Source of the DNA: Oopsacas minuta
Taxonomy: Eukaryota > Porifera > Hexactinellida > Lyssacinosida > Leucopsacidae
Assembly (NCBI GenBank): GCA_024704765.1
Contig: JAKMXF010000324.1
Coordinates: 124,001-188,000 of the forward strand
Direction: 5' to 3'
DNA: 64,000 nt
In this document: one piece after another, positions 51,064 through 62,700 of the stretch
Position numbering within the stretch: position 1 is the stretch's first letter
Layout of the letters: each line of letters starts with the position of its first letter
Made by a program: the position numbers and the translations under genes
Notes under the pieces: model-generated
Told to the model about the DNA's origin: nothing
What the model saw: the letters and a program-made list of their open reading frames with translations, nothing else
Database searches by the model: none

Positions 51064-52263
51064 TTAATATTTCTGGAAACAGTCTGGACCTTCAATGCCA
51101 TAATTCACACATATAATATTATCTGAGTTATCTAATACAATACCCATTAAGTTATAGAGATGTCCTCTACCCAGAATATGCTTCATCACTCCTTGAGGTG
51201 AGAAGATACGGATATCGTCAGCTGTATTAGTAATTAGAAAGTTCCCCTTCTTATCAATAGTGAAGAAGATAGCTGCTGGCATTGGCTGATCCTGTCCAGT
51301 CAGCTGTATAATATTCTGGAGAGTACAATCTCTGTTATAGCAGTGAATTGAGTTGTTGTTTTGAGATAGGATGTAGATTGTGTCAGACAATACTGTGATG
51401 TCTGTTGGAGCTTTGAGTTCTCCGTAGCCGAACTGTTTAATGAAGTTAAGATTAGAATCAAATATTTGAATTCTTTGTATACCAAAATCACAGACATATA
51501 TTAACCCAGCTTCATGACGCAATCCTGTGATAGAAGTAAATCGTCCTTTTGTAATGCCTCTTGAGCCTGTTTCCTTTAGGAATTGTCCTGCTAGGCTAAA
51601 CTTCACAATAGACTCTTTAGCTTTATCAGTAACGAATACTTCCTCTTTTGACAGACATATACTGCGTGGCTCCTTCAAGTGGTCAGTTCCAAAAGAACGT
51701 AAATACTTTCCTTCAGTAGTCAACACTTGAATACGACAATTGCTTTTGTCACAAATATACAATTCATTACTTGCACTATCTACTGCTATTCCTTTGGGAT
51801 TAGTCAACTCTCCATTTCCTCTACCCCTCTCACAAACTTTAAGAATAGGGTTTTCCCTCCTGACGTATTCAGGAATGATTTCAAACAAATCTATTTCATT
51901 AATGGTTTTACGAATTTTATCAGAGTAACAACGGAACTCAATAAACTCCAAGTTATCTACTTTTACCTTTTCAGCTATTTTCAGTTCGATGTTTCTATCT
52001 AGCGTTTGTTTGACTGTGTCTAGTAATCCTCCTACCAAGTTACTAGTCATTGTAGCGAGTATTTGATCTTTGGATATTCTCAACTGTTTTATTGCTGCCT
52101 CCAATTCTACATTCTTGCCGTCGTGTCCTTCCTTCATTTTAGCGAGTCTAGACAGAAGACTATCTCTGCGATCTGACAGATATTGGTAAAGTTCATCAAA
52201 AGTTCTTATTATTTCCATTTTCAGATCTTCTAGCTTTTGACCGACGTTGAAAACTGCAGCCAT
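51064..52263 (-). CDS. NHL-propeller protein, copy D (intact)
   Basis: This copy has 399 residues in one coding exon. The layout equals that of copies B and C. Variable turn residues are K (NPKGI), R (EPRSI, where Gly itself becomes Ser), T (APTDI) and M (NLMGI); the C-D turns read 'CDKSN' and 'CDFGI'. It has one extra codon in 'EGHDGKNVEL' and one fewer in 'ITNTADDI'. It shares its 5' flank with the broken copy A in inverted orientation, which makes it the intact partner of A. Confidence 0.9.
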   Translation of the reverse strand: MAAVFNVGQKLEDLKMEIIRTFDELYQYLSDRRDSLLSRLAKMKEGHDGKNVELEAAIKQLRISKDQILATMTSNLVGGLLDTVKQTLDRNIELKIAEKVKVDNLEFIEFRCYSDKIRKTINEIDLFEIIPEYVRRENPILKVCERGRGNGELTNPKGIAVDSASNELYICDKSNCRIQVLTTEGKYLRSFGTDHLKEPRSICLSKEEVFVTDKAKESIVKFSLAGQFLKETGSRGITKGRFTSITGLRHEAGLIYVCDFGIQRIQIFDSNLNFIKQFGYGELKAPTDITVLSDTIYILSQNNNSIHCYNRDCTLQNIIQLTGQDQPMPAAIFFTIDKKGNFLITNTADDIRIFSPQGVMKHILGRGHLYNLMGIVLDNSDNIICVNYGIEGPDCFQKY

Positions 52264-53805
52264 TTCTATTCTAGAATTTGTGTCAGAATTCTTATATTTA
52301 CCTTAGCTCCATACACGATGCAACAAAATTTCCCTCAAAATTCCAAACAAACTTTACGCAATAATTTTGCATCGAAAATTCACCAAACACAATTCAACTT
52401 TATTGTATCCAACAAAGATGGTAATTATGTATACTGTATGGCGGGTAATGGGTGCGGATATGAGCGTTCTCAAAGTCAGAAAGTGATTAATCATAATTTC
52501 AAAAGATGATTTGATTAAATTGGAAAGATATGAAATATACAAAAGTGCTAGAATAAGACTTACCCCCTCGGGATTCAAAAATTAGTACAAACTAACCGAG
52601 AGTACGTCTTAATCCGATTACGGTCGGAGTTGTACGCTCGTCAAGCCAGACCTTGGCCCGAGTGTTAGCCTTGCGCTATCTTGGCTCAGCTTACGAAATG
52701 TTATGCACCTATCAATGGTTGTTCTCAGGTCCCCAGTCCGTGCTATAGATTGTGATTTATAGGGAATTGATAATAAGTTTGCCATTTGTGGGGAATTTGA
52801 CATTTCGACTTGTAATCACAAATTTTGTCAACTATGGTACTGTAATTCCATAAATATTCAAACTGTGTTTGGACAAACATAAACTTAGTGCCAACTGCCA
52901 TACTAGAATGAGGAACGGTCACAGAGTATTGTCCCCTCGAAAGTACGTCTTAAGCTGATTACTTACTAAGTGTTATATTCGGAACGAAAAGGAACACGAT
53001 AATTTTCCTACTTCGTTTTATCCAATTCTCGCACCCAAATCGAGATTTTTAGCACCTTTTTAACGTCATAAAATGACACATTTTCCCGGCAGTATTTGGT
53101 TAAACTGAATACTTACTAACTCAATAATTCAAGTGAATCGTACAAATAATATTTTTATTGTAAAATAGAGTTATTTATGTTAAAAAGCGCTATAAGACAT
53201 TTAGCTGTTCTATGCTAAGGTAAATCCTAGGCACGAAGTCCTCGAGCATACATTATTCACAGCTACCAAGCGAGCTAGTTACATACGAAATAAAATAGAA
53301 AAGAACTCACTCAATAAGTTGTTGATACAAACAAGGATCACTTTATAGAGAGTTGTTGCAAGGTGTTGCTGTTGTTATTGTTGAAGATTCGAAATTGTTT
53401 TCAAGTAGTAAATGCAATTATATATAGAATGTTTAGTGTTCTTTCTATTCCTGTTAAATCCTTCTTACTGTATGGGTGTATATTATATTTTGAAAGTTTC
53501 AATTACACTCTACAAGACAAAAAGTATATAGAAATATATCTAGAGAATATCTCAAATTACATCTGTATCTAACACGTAGAAGGTACAACTTCGTGTCGCT
53601 ATTAACTTTAGTCCCTAATAACATATGTCCATACCATCAAATACGTTATGGAATACTCTGGCGATTGAATTTACTGTTATAACTTGCATATATTCAGAAA
53701 AATGTTGACATTCAATGTTTTATTGCAATTCCTATGTCCCACACAACAGGCAACACATGATATACAAGTTAGTCTTATCCATAGTCCTGTAATATATTGT
53801 AGAAT
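52264..53805 (-). repeat. 5' flank of copy D, inverted duplicate of the copy-A flank
   Basis: It matches 3410-4792 in reverse in several long blocks. Between them it carries family-C-like sequence (52553-52620: TACCCCCTCGG ... CGTCTTAATCCGATTA; and about 52925-52985) that the A flank lacks. These insertions postdate the duplication, or were lost from A. Confidence 0.72.
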
Positions 53806-56800
53806 GTCAATTTTTGGGTTATTACTACAAATTAATCTGGTATATTCATGGTTATTCATATATACTTGTAGTTATAATCGGAATATTTGTTATCCATTGT
53901 TCTTTAATGTAAATTCATTCATTGAGAATACTTGAGCTTGTAAACTTTAGCAATTATCTTTACTTACGAATGAATAATTTTATCTCCAAATTATCAAATT
54001 TTTGGCTTTTGGCATATGGAGTGCCATCACAGAAAATGAATTGTCCCAGTTTTGTAGATCAAATACACCCGAAAAATCTAATTTCCCGACAAAATACAAC
54101 CTTATTCACGCAATTCATTCATTCTCGCATATTTGCAAACTGTCCCGCTTTTTCCGCTATATTTAATGTCCCGCTAAAATTTGCAATAACCTTAATAGCT
54201 TTTCTTTATTCAGATATGTGAGTATGTCCTTGGTGTGCATCTAGCAGGTACAGACTACAATCGAAGTTTAATACGCCCAGTGGTTATCAGTTAAGATAAT
54301 GCAAAATTTTAATACTAACAACAGCGAGTATCTAATATCTCTTCTTATTAATTATAATCAAATACACAGTAATACTAGCCCTCTCTTGCTTGCGTACAAT
54401 TCACATCTGCTGGGCGGTTACATGTTGATATACACAGACTAAATACCATTAATAACTCCCTCTAACTATTTCTTGTCAAAATACCCACAAATTTCAACTC
54501 TACCTCACCACATCATAAGTTTAATTACTCCCAATTTAACCAGAGACAGCTTGCCCAGTCCCTCGGATAATTCCTACCCTCCAGATGCGCAGTAGCGTCA
54601 TTACATAATTTGATGGAAGCTCTTATAAGTTAACCATAACATTGATAAACTTTTATAATACAGCTGTCCACACCAGAAACCTGATTAACAAATGTTTGAT
54701 ATAGCTTCTACTAACTTAAGTTTACAAGTACTGTGAAGTTTCGTCGAACTTCTTTTCACTTAAAGTTGTTGAAAGTATAGTGCTAACCACTATTTTATTA
54801 ATTTTCAATCAGCTGTAATGATAAATTTGAAGGAAACTATGTTTGCATACTTGTATGTTGGTGTTATTATTGAAAATAAATGCTTACTATCGAAGCATTG
54901 GTGAGCTCTCTGTTTCATTATTAGCTAATTTGCTAAGTAATGCACTCACTGATTTGATGATTCACGATTATAATATTGGTAAACTGTTTGCATTGAGTCT
55001 TACGTAAAACAGTGCTGTTCTCCTTAGAGTACATTTTGTATTAGAAATAATTCCTCTAGCGAGTTCGCGTAATAGCAAGGGAAATTCGTGCAAAATATGA
55101 TTTGGCCTCCCACATTTATTATGATCATTAGACGTTGGTTCCATGGCCTTTCGCCACTGACTGTCCTTACCACTTTTCAAGAGCTTCCGACACAACTGAC
55201 TGTTTACCATTTAGCATTTTAAGTATTGTGTCTTGACAGATTTCGAAATTTTCTCCAATAACATTCAATTAATTCATATACATTAGATTCTCGTTATAAC
55301 AGAGTGATCAGGATCCCGGTTTCATTTCGTTACACATTATATGCAATAAGAACCGATAATATCAAATAGGATAATTTGTCCCAAAGGCCAATTCCACAAG
55401 CAGAATCTCTATCCTCATGGCTAACGGCTCAGGGGAGCAAAGTTCTTACTCAGACCCGAAGAGATGAACAATTTTCCACTTTCTTACCAGCATTTTATGG
55501 ATTAATAATAGTGATACATTACTAGAATACATTTATACTTCTTCATTACTGGCTGCAATCATATTTCAAATTATACACTAATGCCCCGTGTCTATTGTAT
55601 GTAGATTACGATGCGTGATAATATATGCGGTCAGAAATTATTGAACCCTAAGGGAATATTATAAAATACACTCACTGTAGCATAGCTTGCTTCATAATGA
55701 AGAGTACAGTTGCCCACAGATTTTGCCCGGCACGTCTCGCCCGCCTTTTCGGACATGAATTGAGGCTAATATCCCACCGAAACTTGCCAAAATATCCTGT
55801 TTTTATATGCTTCGTCTCACGATTCCCGCGGAATCTATACTTTCAGTTCCATTTTGTTCTTTTCTTAAAGATTTCTCAAACTTTTTGATTAATATGTAAA
55901 CCTCTCACAACCCAAAATTTTCCCGTTGATTTTAGCACAATCACTATTCAGGTAAGACGTATACTCGGTTAGTGTATGCTGACTTTTGGTTTTTAGTTTC
56001 CCAAAGATACTTCTTATCCGAGCTCTACTATACTACGTTAGAAATAGACGAAAATATATGATAACCAGAGGGGGCACGGATGAATCTATAATTCTAATCC
56101 ATAATCCATAATCCATCCCGCCCCTCTGATGACAACTATAAACAATATTCACAATATATTATTGTAAAAAGGAAGTAATCATACTCCATTACTAACAGAT
56201 AGAAATCGTTCATTCATTTAATTAGGTGTGATGTATACATTTCGTGATTACTCTCTTTATTTATTATGACTCAACACTTCGTAAACTATTGAATTCTACC
56301 GTAAGCGTGGAGAGTAATCAATCCTCTATACTATTGTAATACGTCACAGAGGTTCCGTCCTACTCGAACGTTATTTTTTTGGAATATTTTATCCTGGTAT
56401 GTAAGGTTCTAACCTCTGCTCGAGGGTCATATAGTCTGCCACAAGCTATGTCTAGCACTACCGAGTATACGTATTGACCTTATCCGAGTTCTACTGTACT
56501 TGAAAGAATTGTTAACAAGTAAATTTACATATGATTAACTCGAAATATCGAAAATTTTCACTCAGGTTGGCAAGTACGTATTTATTATTTGGTGATACAC
56601 ACGAACTATCCTCTCTAAGAGGGGGTGTGTCTGGAAAGCTATTAGTCCTGGGTCTTAATCTCCAAGTAGCTCACAAAACTATAATCCATCGAATAATCGT
56701 CACAATTAATATTTGGGTGATGTGTACTCATTTTGGGGAGATAGCAAATGGCCTGTGCCTTTCCGAACCAGTCAGAGGCTATGCGTACGAGCATTGAAAC

Positions 56801-58224
56801 TACTCAAATAACAGTTCATAACTCAATAATAGTTAGTGAATTTTGCTGCGATAAGCGGTGATGACTGTATTTTTAAATAATAGATGTGGTACACTTTATT
56901 TCTCCTGAATTTCTCTAGAAGATATAATTATCTAAAAATGTGAGAAATGCAGATTTATACATCTAATATCCTTAAAAAATTTTACTACATCATTGTCACA
57001 TTATTGCATGAATTTGTATTGCACGCGTTTGTTGATTTAAGAATTCCTCTTACCACAATCTATTATACCTTTTTAGCAAAAACTAGTATACGTAATTAAT
57101 GTTCTACCTTTTGAAGTCTTATTTTAAATCATGGGACATGTATGGAATATACAAATTTTACAGCCATTATGGTATGTAGCTTGAATACTGCGGGAATATA
57201 TTAGTCATATGCTAGGGAATCCTCCCAAAGTGGATATATACAATTGAGGCATGCTTGTGTATTTTAATGGCATCTTAAAATAGAGATAATTTGTAATATA
57301 TTATATTGTGCATTCATGTGAGTTATATTCAACCATGTGTGAGAGTAATGATGGTTGCTTCGATACACCCAGACCTAGTTTGGTAGAGCTTCTATCTGTC
57401 AAGGTCATTTGGTTATGATTGCAAAACACATATATTATTTGGAAAGAATGATGTATTCTATCGTGTTAGGGGTAATTTTTGCCGGAAGTAGATATTAATA
57501 TAGTCTCGTCTACTAATTCAGAAATTGCACCTAATCGTGACAGTCGGCGAGTATAGTATTTCTTATTACTTTTAACGGGAAATTATGTTAATATTTTGTC
57601 ATAGAAATCTTCTATGACAAATTCGAATTTTTGTAGTTTATTTTGACAATTTTGCATTGATTTATTCGGCACATTTGGAGGACTTTTCGAATAAAATTAT
57701 GATAACTCTCCCCTACAAGTTATCTAACAGTCTATGGATGCGCCAATATCCTTTTGAAACAGCCTATAAGTATAAAGATATTACTTATTTGTTTATTCAT
57801 TTACTGGGAAGAATATTTCCTTAACAATTTTCCCAAATGACACAGGCATAAATATTTAAATAACTCGAACGTAAACTTCGATGATATATTTACTTTCATA
57901 ATATCTCATTACAATCACGCGCTCTATTCCCTCAATTCTATCTACACAATCTAACTCTATTGAGAGGATAATTTACAGATATTTTTCTAAAACTTCCCTT
58001 CATATTCTACTTTCATTTTCCCTTTGAGACAAAATTAAATCAAATATAGTAGTATGAGTAATGTTAATTTGAGGTATAACAAAAACATATCAATAAAATC
58101 AAGTGATGCTTTGTATCATCCAAGTATATCAGCGAACATTCCATCTGAGCATTAAGCTCTCCACGCTTTGTCCATGAGCTAAGTTAAAAACAAACAAAGC
58201 AATATTGAGCTGTTTTAAAGTTGT
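53806..58224. other. 4.4-kb stretch without a recognisable gene
   Basis: It contains a reversed GGCGGGA-type repeat (about 54100-54190), a family-C element at about 55950-56033 (GGTAAGACGTATACTCGGTT ... CTTATCCGAGCTCTACTA), a further family-C end at about 56480-56500, and an 11-bp inverted repeat at 57595-57621 (TTTGTCATAGA / TCTATGACAAA). Open frames are short and without motifs. It probably holds regulatory sequence and the 3' end of SoxB. Confidence 0.5.
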
Positions 58225-59211
58225 TTATGGTGATGGACTTTCGGAGTCTGGTGTCCCTGTCCCGTTATCAATACTCGGTGGATATGGGGGACATTTTGGG
58301 AGATACATGCTCGCAATCTCATCCTTCTCGGTAGGAATCCCATCATACAAGTGGCCTTCAGTTGATGGGTAAATTGGTGGATATTCGTATTGTATTGGAA
58401 AGCAGTGTAGTTGATGTGATGGAATATCCATGTTATATGATGGGAGTTGTTGCGGGAATTCATTTTGCTCGTCAATGTAATGGTTTATAACTGGTTTGGT
58501 GTCGTAATCGCTTGGCAAAGATGGTGGAGATGGAAATTTAGACATTAGCCCTGATGGCGAATACGGTGAATGCAGGATATCGTTTTTGAGCGGTGAACTT
58601 GGATCGAAATCGTAATTTGATTCTGGATAATGTGGATTAAGTGATGTTACGTCTTTCGGGCTTTGCAAAGGACTATCTTGACTTGATTGCAACATATCTG
58701 ATGGGTTTTGGAATTGTTGCAGACCAGAATGAATCGATGGAAGAACTGTTTGATTCGGGTAAGACCACATTCCGCCATTCGGTAGGAAAGCCCCGTCTGT
58801 AGTATAGTGTGAAGGGTGTCCTAGAAATGGTACAGATTGTGGGAATTGTGCTCTTGCGTGCATTGGGTTAAGTCGTTGCAAATGATGAGGATAGCAACTA
58901 CGAAAAGGTTCCATTCCTGCTAACTGGTTTATCGGTAGTGGCTTTTTAACTTGTTGTTGAGTCTTTTTTCTCCGCGGCCTGTATTTGTATTCGGGATGTT
59001 TTTTCATGTGTGATGCTCGAAGCTGTTTGGCCTCTTCGATGTAGGGTGACTTATTCTCCTCCGATAATAGTTTCCATTTTGCTCCCAGTCGTTTCGAAAT
59101 TTCTGAATTGTGCATTTTCGGATTTTCTTGTGCCATTTTTCGTCTTTCTTCACGTGACCAAACCATGAATGCGTTCATTGGTCTTTTGACTCTATCTTCT
59201 TCCATTTTCAT
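58225..59211 (-). CDS. SOXB: SoxB-group HMG-box transcription factor
   Basis: This is an intronless coding region of 328 residues. The HMG box (about residues 5-83) reads '[20 protein letters not shown]', '[20 protein letters not shown]', '[20 protein letters not shown]' and '[19 protein letters not shown]'. It is very close to vertebrate SOX1/2/3, which differ mainly at 'SRGQRRK', 'GAEWKLLSETEKRPF' and '[19 protein letters not shown]'. The tail is rich in Pro, Ser, His and Tyr, as in SoxB activators. The start is set at 59211 because an acceptor-like TATTTTCAG lies 10 bases upstream, suggesting a 5' UTR intron; the open frame continues to 59316 but without conserved sequence. SoxB factors control early embryonic and sensory/neural-type cell fates in animals. 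Confidence 0.94.
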   Translation of the reverse strand: MKMEEDRVKRPMNAFMVWSREERRKMAQENPKMHNSEISKRLGAKWKLLSEENKSPYIEEAKQLRASHMKKHPEYKYRPRRKKTQQQVKKPLPINQLAGMEPFRSCYPHHLQRLNPMHARAQFPQSVPFLGHPSHYTTDGAFLPNGGMWSYPNQTVLPSIHSGLQQFQNPSDMLQSSQDSPLQSPKDVTSLNPHYPESNYDFDPSSPLKNDILHSPYSPSGLMSKFPSPPSLPSDYDTKPVINHYIDEQNEFPQQLPSYNMDIPSHQLHCFPIQYEYPPIYPSTEGHLYDGIPTEKDEIASMYLPKCPPYPPSIDNGTGTPDSESPSP

Positions 59212-59571
59212 TTTTTCTGCTGAAAATATAGTTCGGGGAGTTAAATTTGTAATTTTGCTGGTCTGTTTGATATTTTGTTCTAAATAATATAATACTAACT
59301 TGTTGTATTTACTCAATTCAGTTATACTTGCAATTGTTTGTTCAATCGCTTGCTTTTATACAAAAATCGATCATTACAGACTGTATTGAAATATACTACT
59401 CAGTAATACAAGACTTTACTTCAAGTTTCATAATCCTTTCGATTAGACAGATTATATCAAAAACCGGTATTTTGTTACATTTTCGAATAAGGCCAAATTA
59501 CAAAGTAATAATTAGCGATTTGCCAAATATAAATATTGTTATTTCACACCTTCTAAAATGTTGTAAATGTA

Positions 59572-59729
59572 CAGTCAACTCCTGTTATACCCAAGCTCAA
59601 AGGACTGTGATAATTACTCAGATAACCGATGGAATATATGCCACTTTGACAGTTTGGGACCATATTTGTACAATATAAGACTTCAATATAAGCGGGTAAT
59701 TCTATATATCCGTGTTCGGGAGTTGACCG
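59572..59729. mobile_element. Family-B TIR element upstream of SoxB
   Basis: It starts CAGTCAACTCCTGTTATACC after TA and ends GGGAGTTGACCG. The interior has 'AAGCTCAAAGGACTGTGATA' and 'TTTGGGACCATATTTGTACA'. It lies about 360 bp upstream of the SoxB start codon. Confidence 0.7.
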
Positions 59730-62700
59730 TGGTTGTGAATAAATAATTTCAAAACTCACCTTGTAAAGACAAAATCCTAATATATGAGTACGAGTGTTTA
59801 GAATAAGTATATTACCTGTGAGCATTGCCTTTATACTCTCTATATAGTCTGGTTTTACGGTTTAACCAAGATTTGATTCACAATTATATGTGGAACTTCA
59901 GAAACATGCGTTTGTAGAATCGAATCATGAACTGAGAAATTATCGGCTACGCTTTTCGCATATATTTTCTGCAGATTTATCTCATATTAATCGTGTATGT
60001 AATTTGTTAGCGTATTTCAACATTTTTCGTCAGTAACGGTTCATTGATTTTGTTTGAATTTAATTATTTGGAGTGTCAAAGAATCTACAGCATACTCCGT
60101 TACAATGGGACCGGGCCATTTTGACCCGATTAAAGCAAATTCTATACACAGCAACAAAACGAAAAAGATGTACGAATTTTGTTTCCCGATTGAGTACGTC
60201 TTCCACTGTACTTATGACCTTCAATATACATACCCTTTACCATACATATTGAAATTAACACTAACCAGATTCTATGGAATTTGTCGAATTAAATTTCCCG
60301 AACTTATATCTGGAACTATCATATCAATATTGTGTAGATAAACTGCTTTCAATTTTGTAATCATTCCAATTGATCAACAATTCTCAATAAATACAGAAAA
60401 TGTGAGTCAAATTCTTATTAGGATATATTTTCAGTTTCATAGAAGGAGAATTACTCAATATGTTTTTATCCAGAATATGTTTGTATATTTCAATATTCCA
60501 TATGAAACTATTTTGAGTTAATTTAATTAAGAGAGAAGCTTTCTATGAGGGATCCAGACCTAACCTCTAGAGATAAATCTGGAGCTAAGAGTATATTGGA
60601 ACTAACGCCCCTAATTGGCCATCGTAATTATAAATGTTTCTTTACAGGATAGTACTCATAGTTTGTGATATATACATTTGAATTCCTCGTGTTCAGAAGC
60701 GTAACTAGGTGAATTTGATTGTGACACAATATTACAAATGTTCCCATAACATTTGAATGGAAACCCCAATTTTTCGTATACTCAATGCTATATAATATAA
60801 AATCAAAATTTTTAATTTATCAATCGAATGAATGGGTCCATTAATTAGGCATAAATATATATTAAGGTTTCCCATTACTTCCTTCAGGCACAGGATCTGA
60901 ATTTGGGCTTCGATTTACCTCATTTTCCTAACGATATCACTTCGTATTCCTGCAGGTAGTCTTACTATGGTTAGATTTCTGATTATCTTACTATTAATTC
61001 TAATTTAATACTTGAGGGAGTTTGCAATTGAATACGATGGTTTTATTCTTAGTAGAATGCATACAACAACCAAATTTCCATGTCCCTACGAGTGTTGATT
61101 TATTCAGGTCCCAGTGTATATAGAAATACCCGCTTAAGTCTGAAACTATACAAATATGGGCTCAAAGCATCAAAGTAATACAATTCATCGGTTTATATCG
61201 GAGTAGTTATCGCGGAAATGTTTATAAGTTTATGGTGATAGCATAGTTTCAAGACTTTTACAATGGTATGCATCCTACTTTTAGAGATCGTGCTTTTAGA
61301 GATGGTGCTTTGATAATTCCTAGAATTTTTGGCCAAATGAAATTGATTAACTCCAAATAGGCCATACATAAAGGAAGGGTTTAAGTCCAGTTTGATTCAG
61401 ATCAAAAGGCGAAACATATACCATATGATTAATTCTTCCAAAACCAATCCACCACAACCGTAATTCGATACAACAGAAGAGTTATTTTGGTCATTTACTA
61501 ATGTGTGTACTTGCTCGATAATCACCTTATACCACCAAAGTTCGAAAATACTACTTCTCGATAGAGTATTAAAAATATTAAGAGGATAAGTACCATGCAA
61601 AATGCAAATCAATTCCTTTGAGAATTTGTTCGTTTTTACGAGTGTTCATAGCATTTTAATTGTGTGCTTTGATCTAACTGTTCGTATCTAACCTCTAATC
61701 GATTCAATTTACACACTACTTATATTATAATTGCCAATTAAATACAGGTTATTGCTATTACTAACGTTTGTATGTTACTTTCCAATGCGTTCTACAAATT
61801 AAATTCGCCTTACTTTACAAATAATTATGTCCTTGCGTTCAAGGAGAAATTGGATAGTTCAAACAGACTCCACTTTTCGCGTTTATCCACGTCATATACG
61901 TATATTAATTTTACAGATTGAAATATGCGAAGAAAGCAACCTTTTACATACAGTAACTCCTGTTATATCTAAGCTCAAGGGACCTTGATAATTACTTCGA
62001 TATGGCCGATGGAATATATATTACTTTGACGGTTTGAGGCCATATTTGTACAATTTAAGACTGCGATGTAACGGAAGTTGACAGTAATTCAATTTTCAAT
62101 TGTACATTGAACTATAATATTGTACAAATTCCAAATATGCTCTGTGCTAATTAAGTAGATCATTAATCAAAATAACAATTATGTTGTGGCAGTATTCCAG
62201 TGGCTATGTAGACATATGCCCAAATGCCTCGTCATTTATGTGAAATATACTTTAGAGGGACCCTAGCGTATGAAATGGTTTCACGCTACAAGGGATACCC
62301 AAAGGATTCTATGAATGTTGTTAACCCAAACTGTGAGTAATAATCGCTAGGTAGTTCCATGTAACCATCTCTCCTTTGAACTAGAATTGGCTTCCCTCCT
62401 TACTAAAAGCAAGCGTGTTTCTGCTAGACTAAACTTTGGTATAAAGATTCTTATCAAAAGTGGTAGTCTTGCTGTCGTTACCGATATCGCGGATTGTTAT
62501 GTATTACCCTTGTTTGAGGTTGAAGTGTTAACTGTTTTACAGTTTCTGATTATATTTGTTTGTGTGTTTTAGAGAGTAATATTCCTTTTAAGTTTGGTTA
62601 ATTGAGTTTTAATCAATTAGCTGACGAGATAATTATGCCAGCCAATTTTATAAATATTCAATTGAAACTCTTTGCCGAATAGTATGATTAAAGCCCGCTC

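Noticed and set aside
54968-55210. 80-codon minus-strand frame
   Set aside because: It has no motif, no splice context and lies in a long gene-free stretch.
60054-60341. 95-codon plus-strand frame
   Set aside because: It overlaps a TIR-element remnant (CCGGGCCATTTTGACCCGAT) and has no domain.
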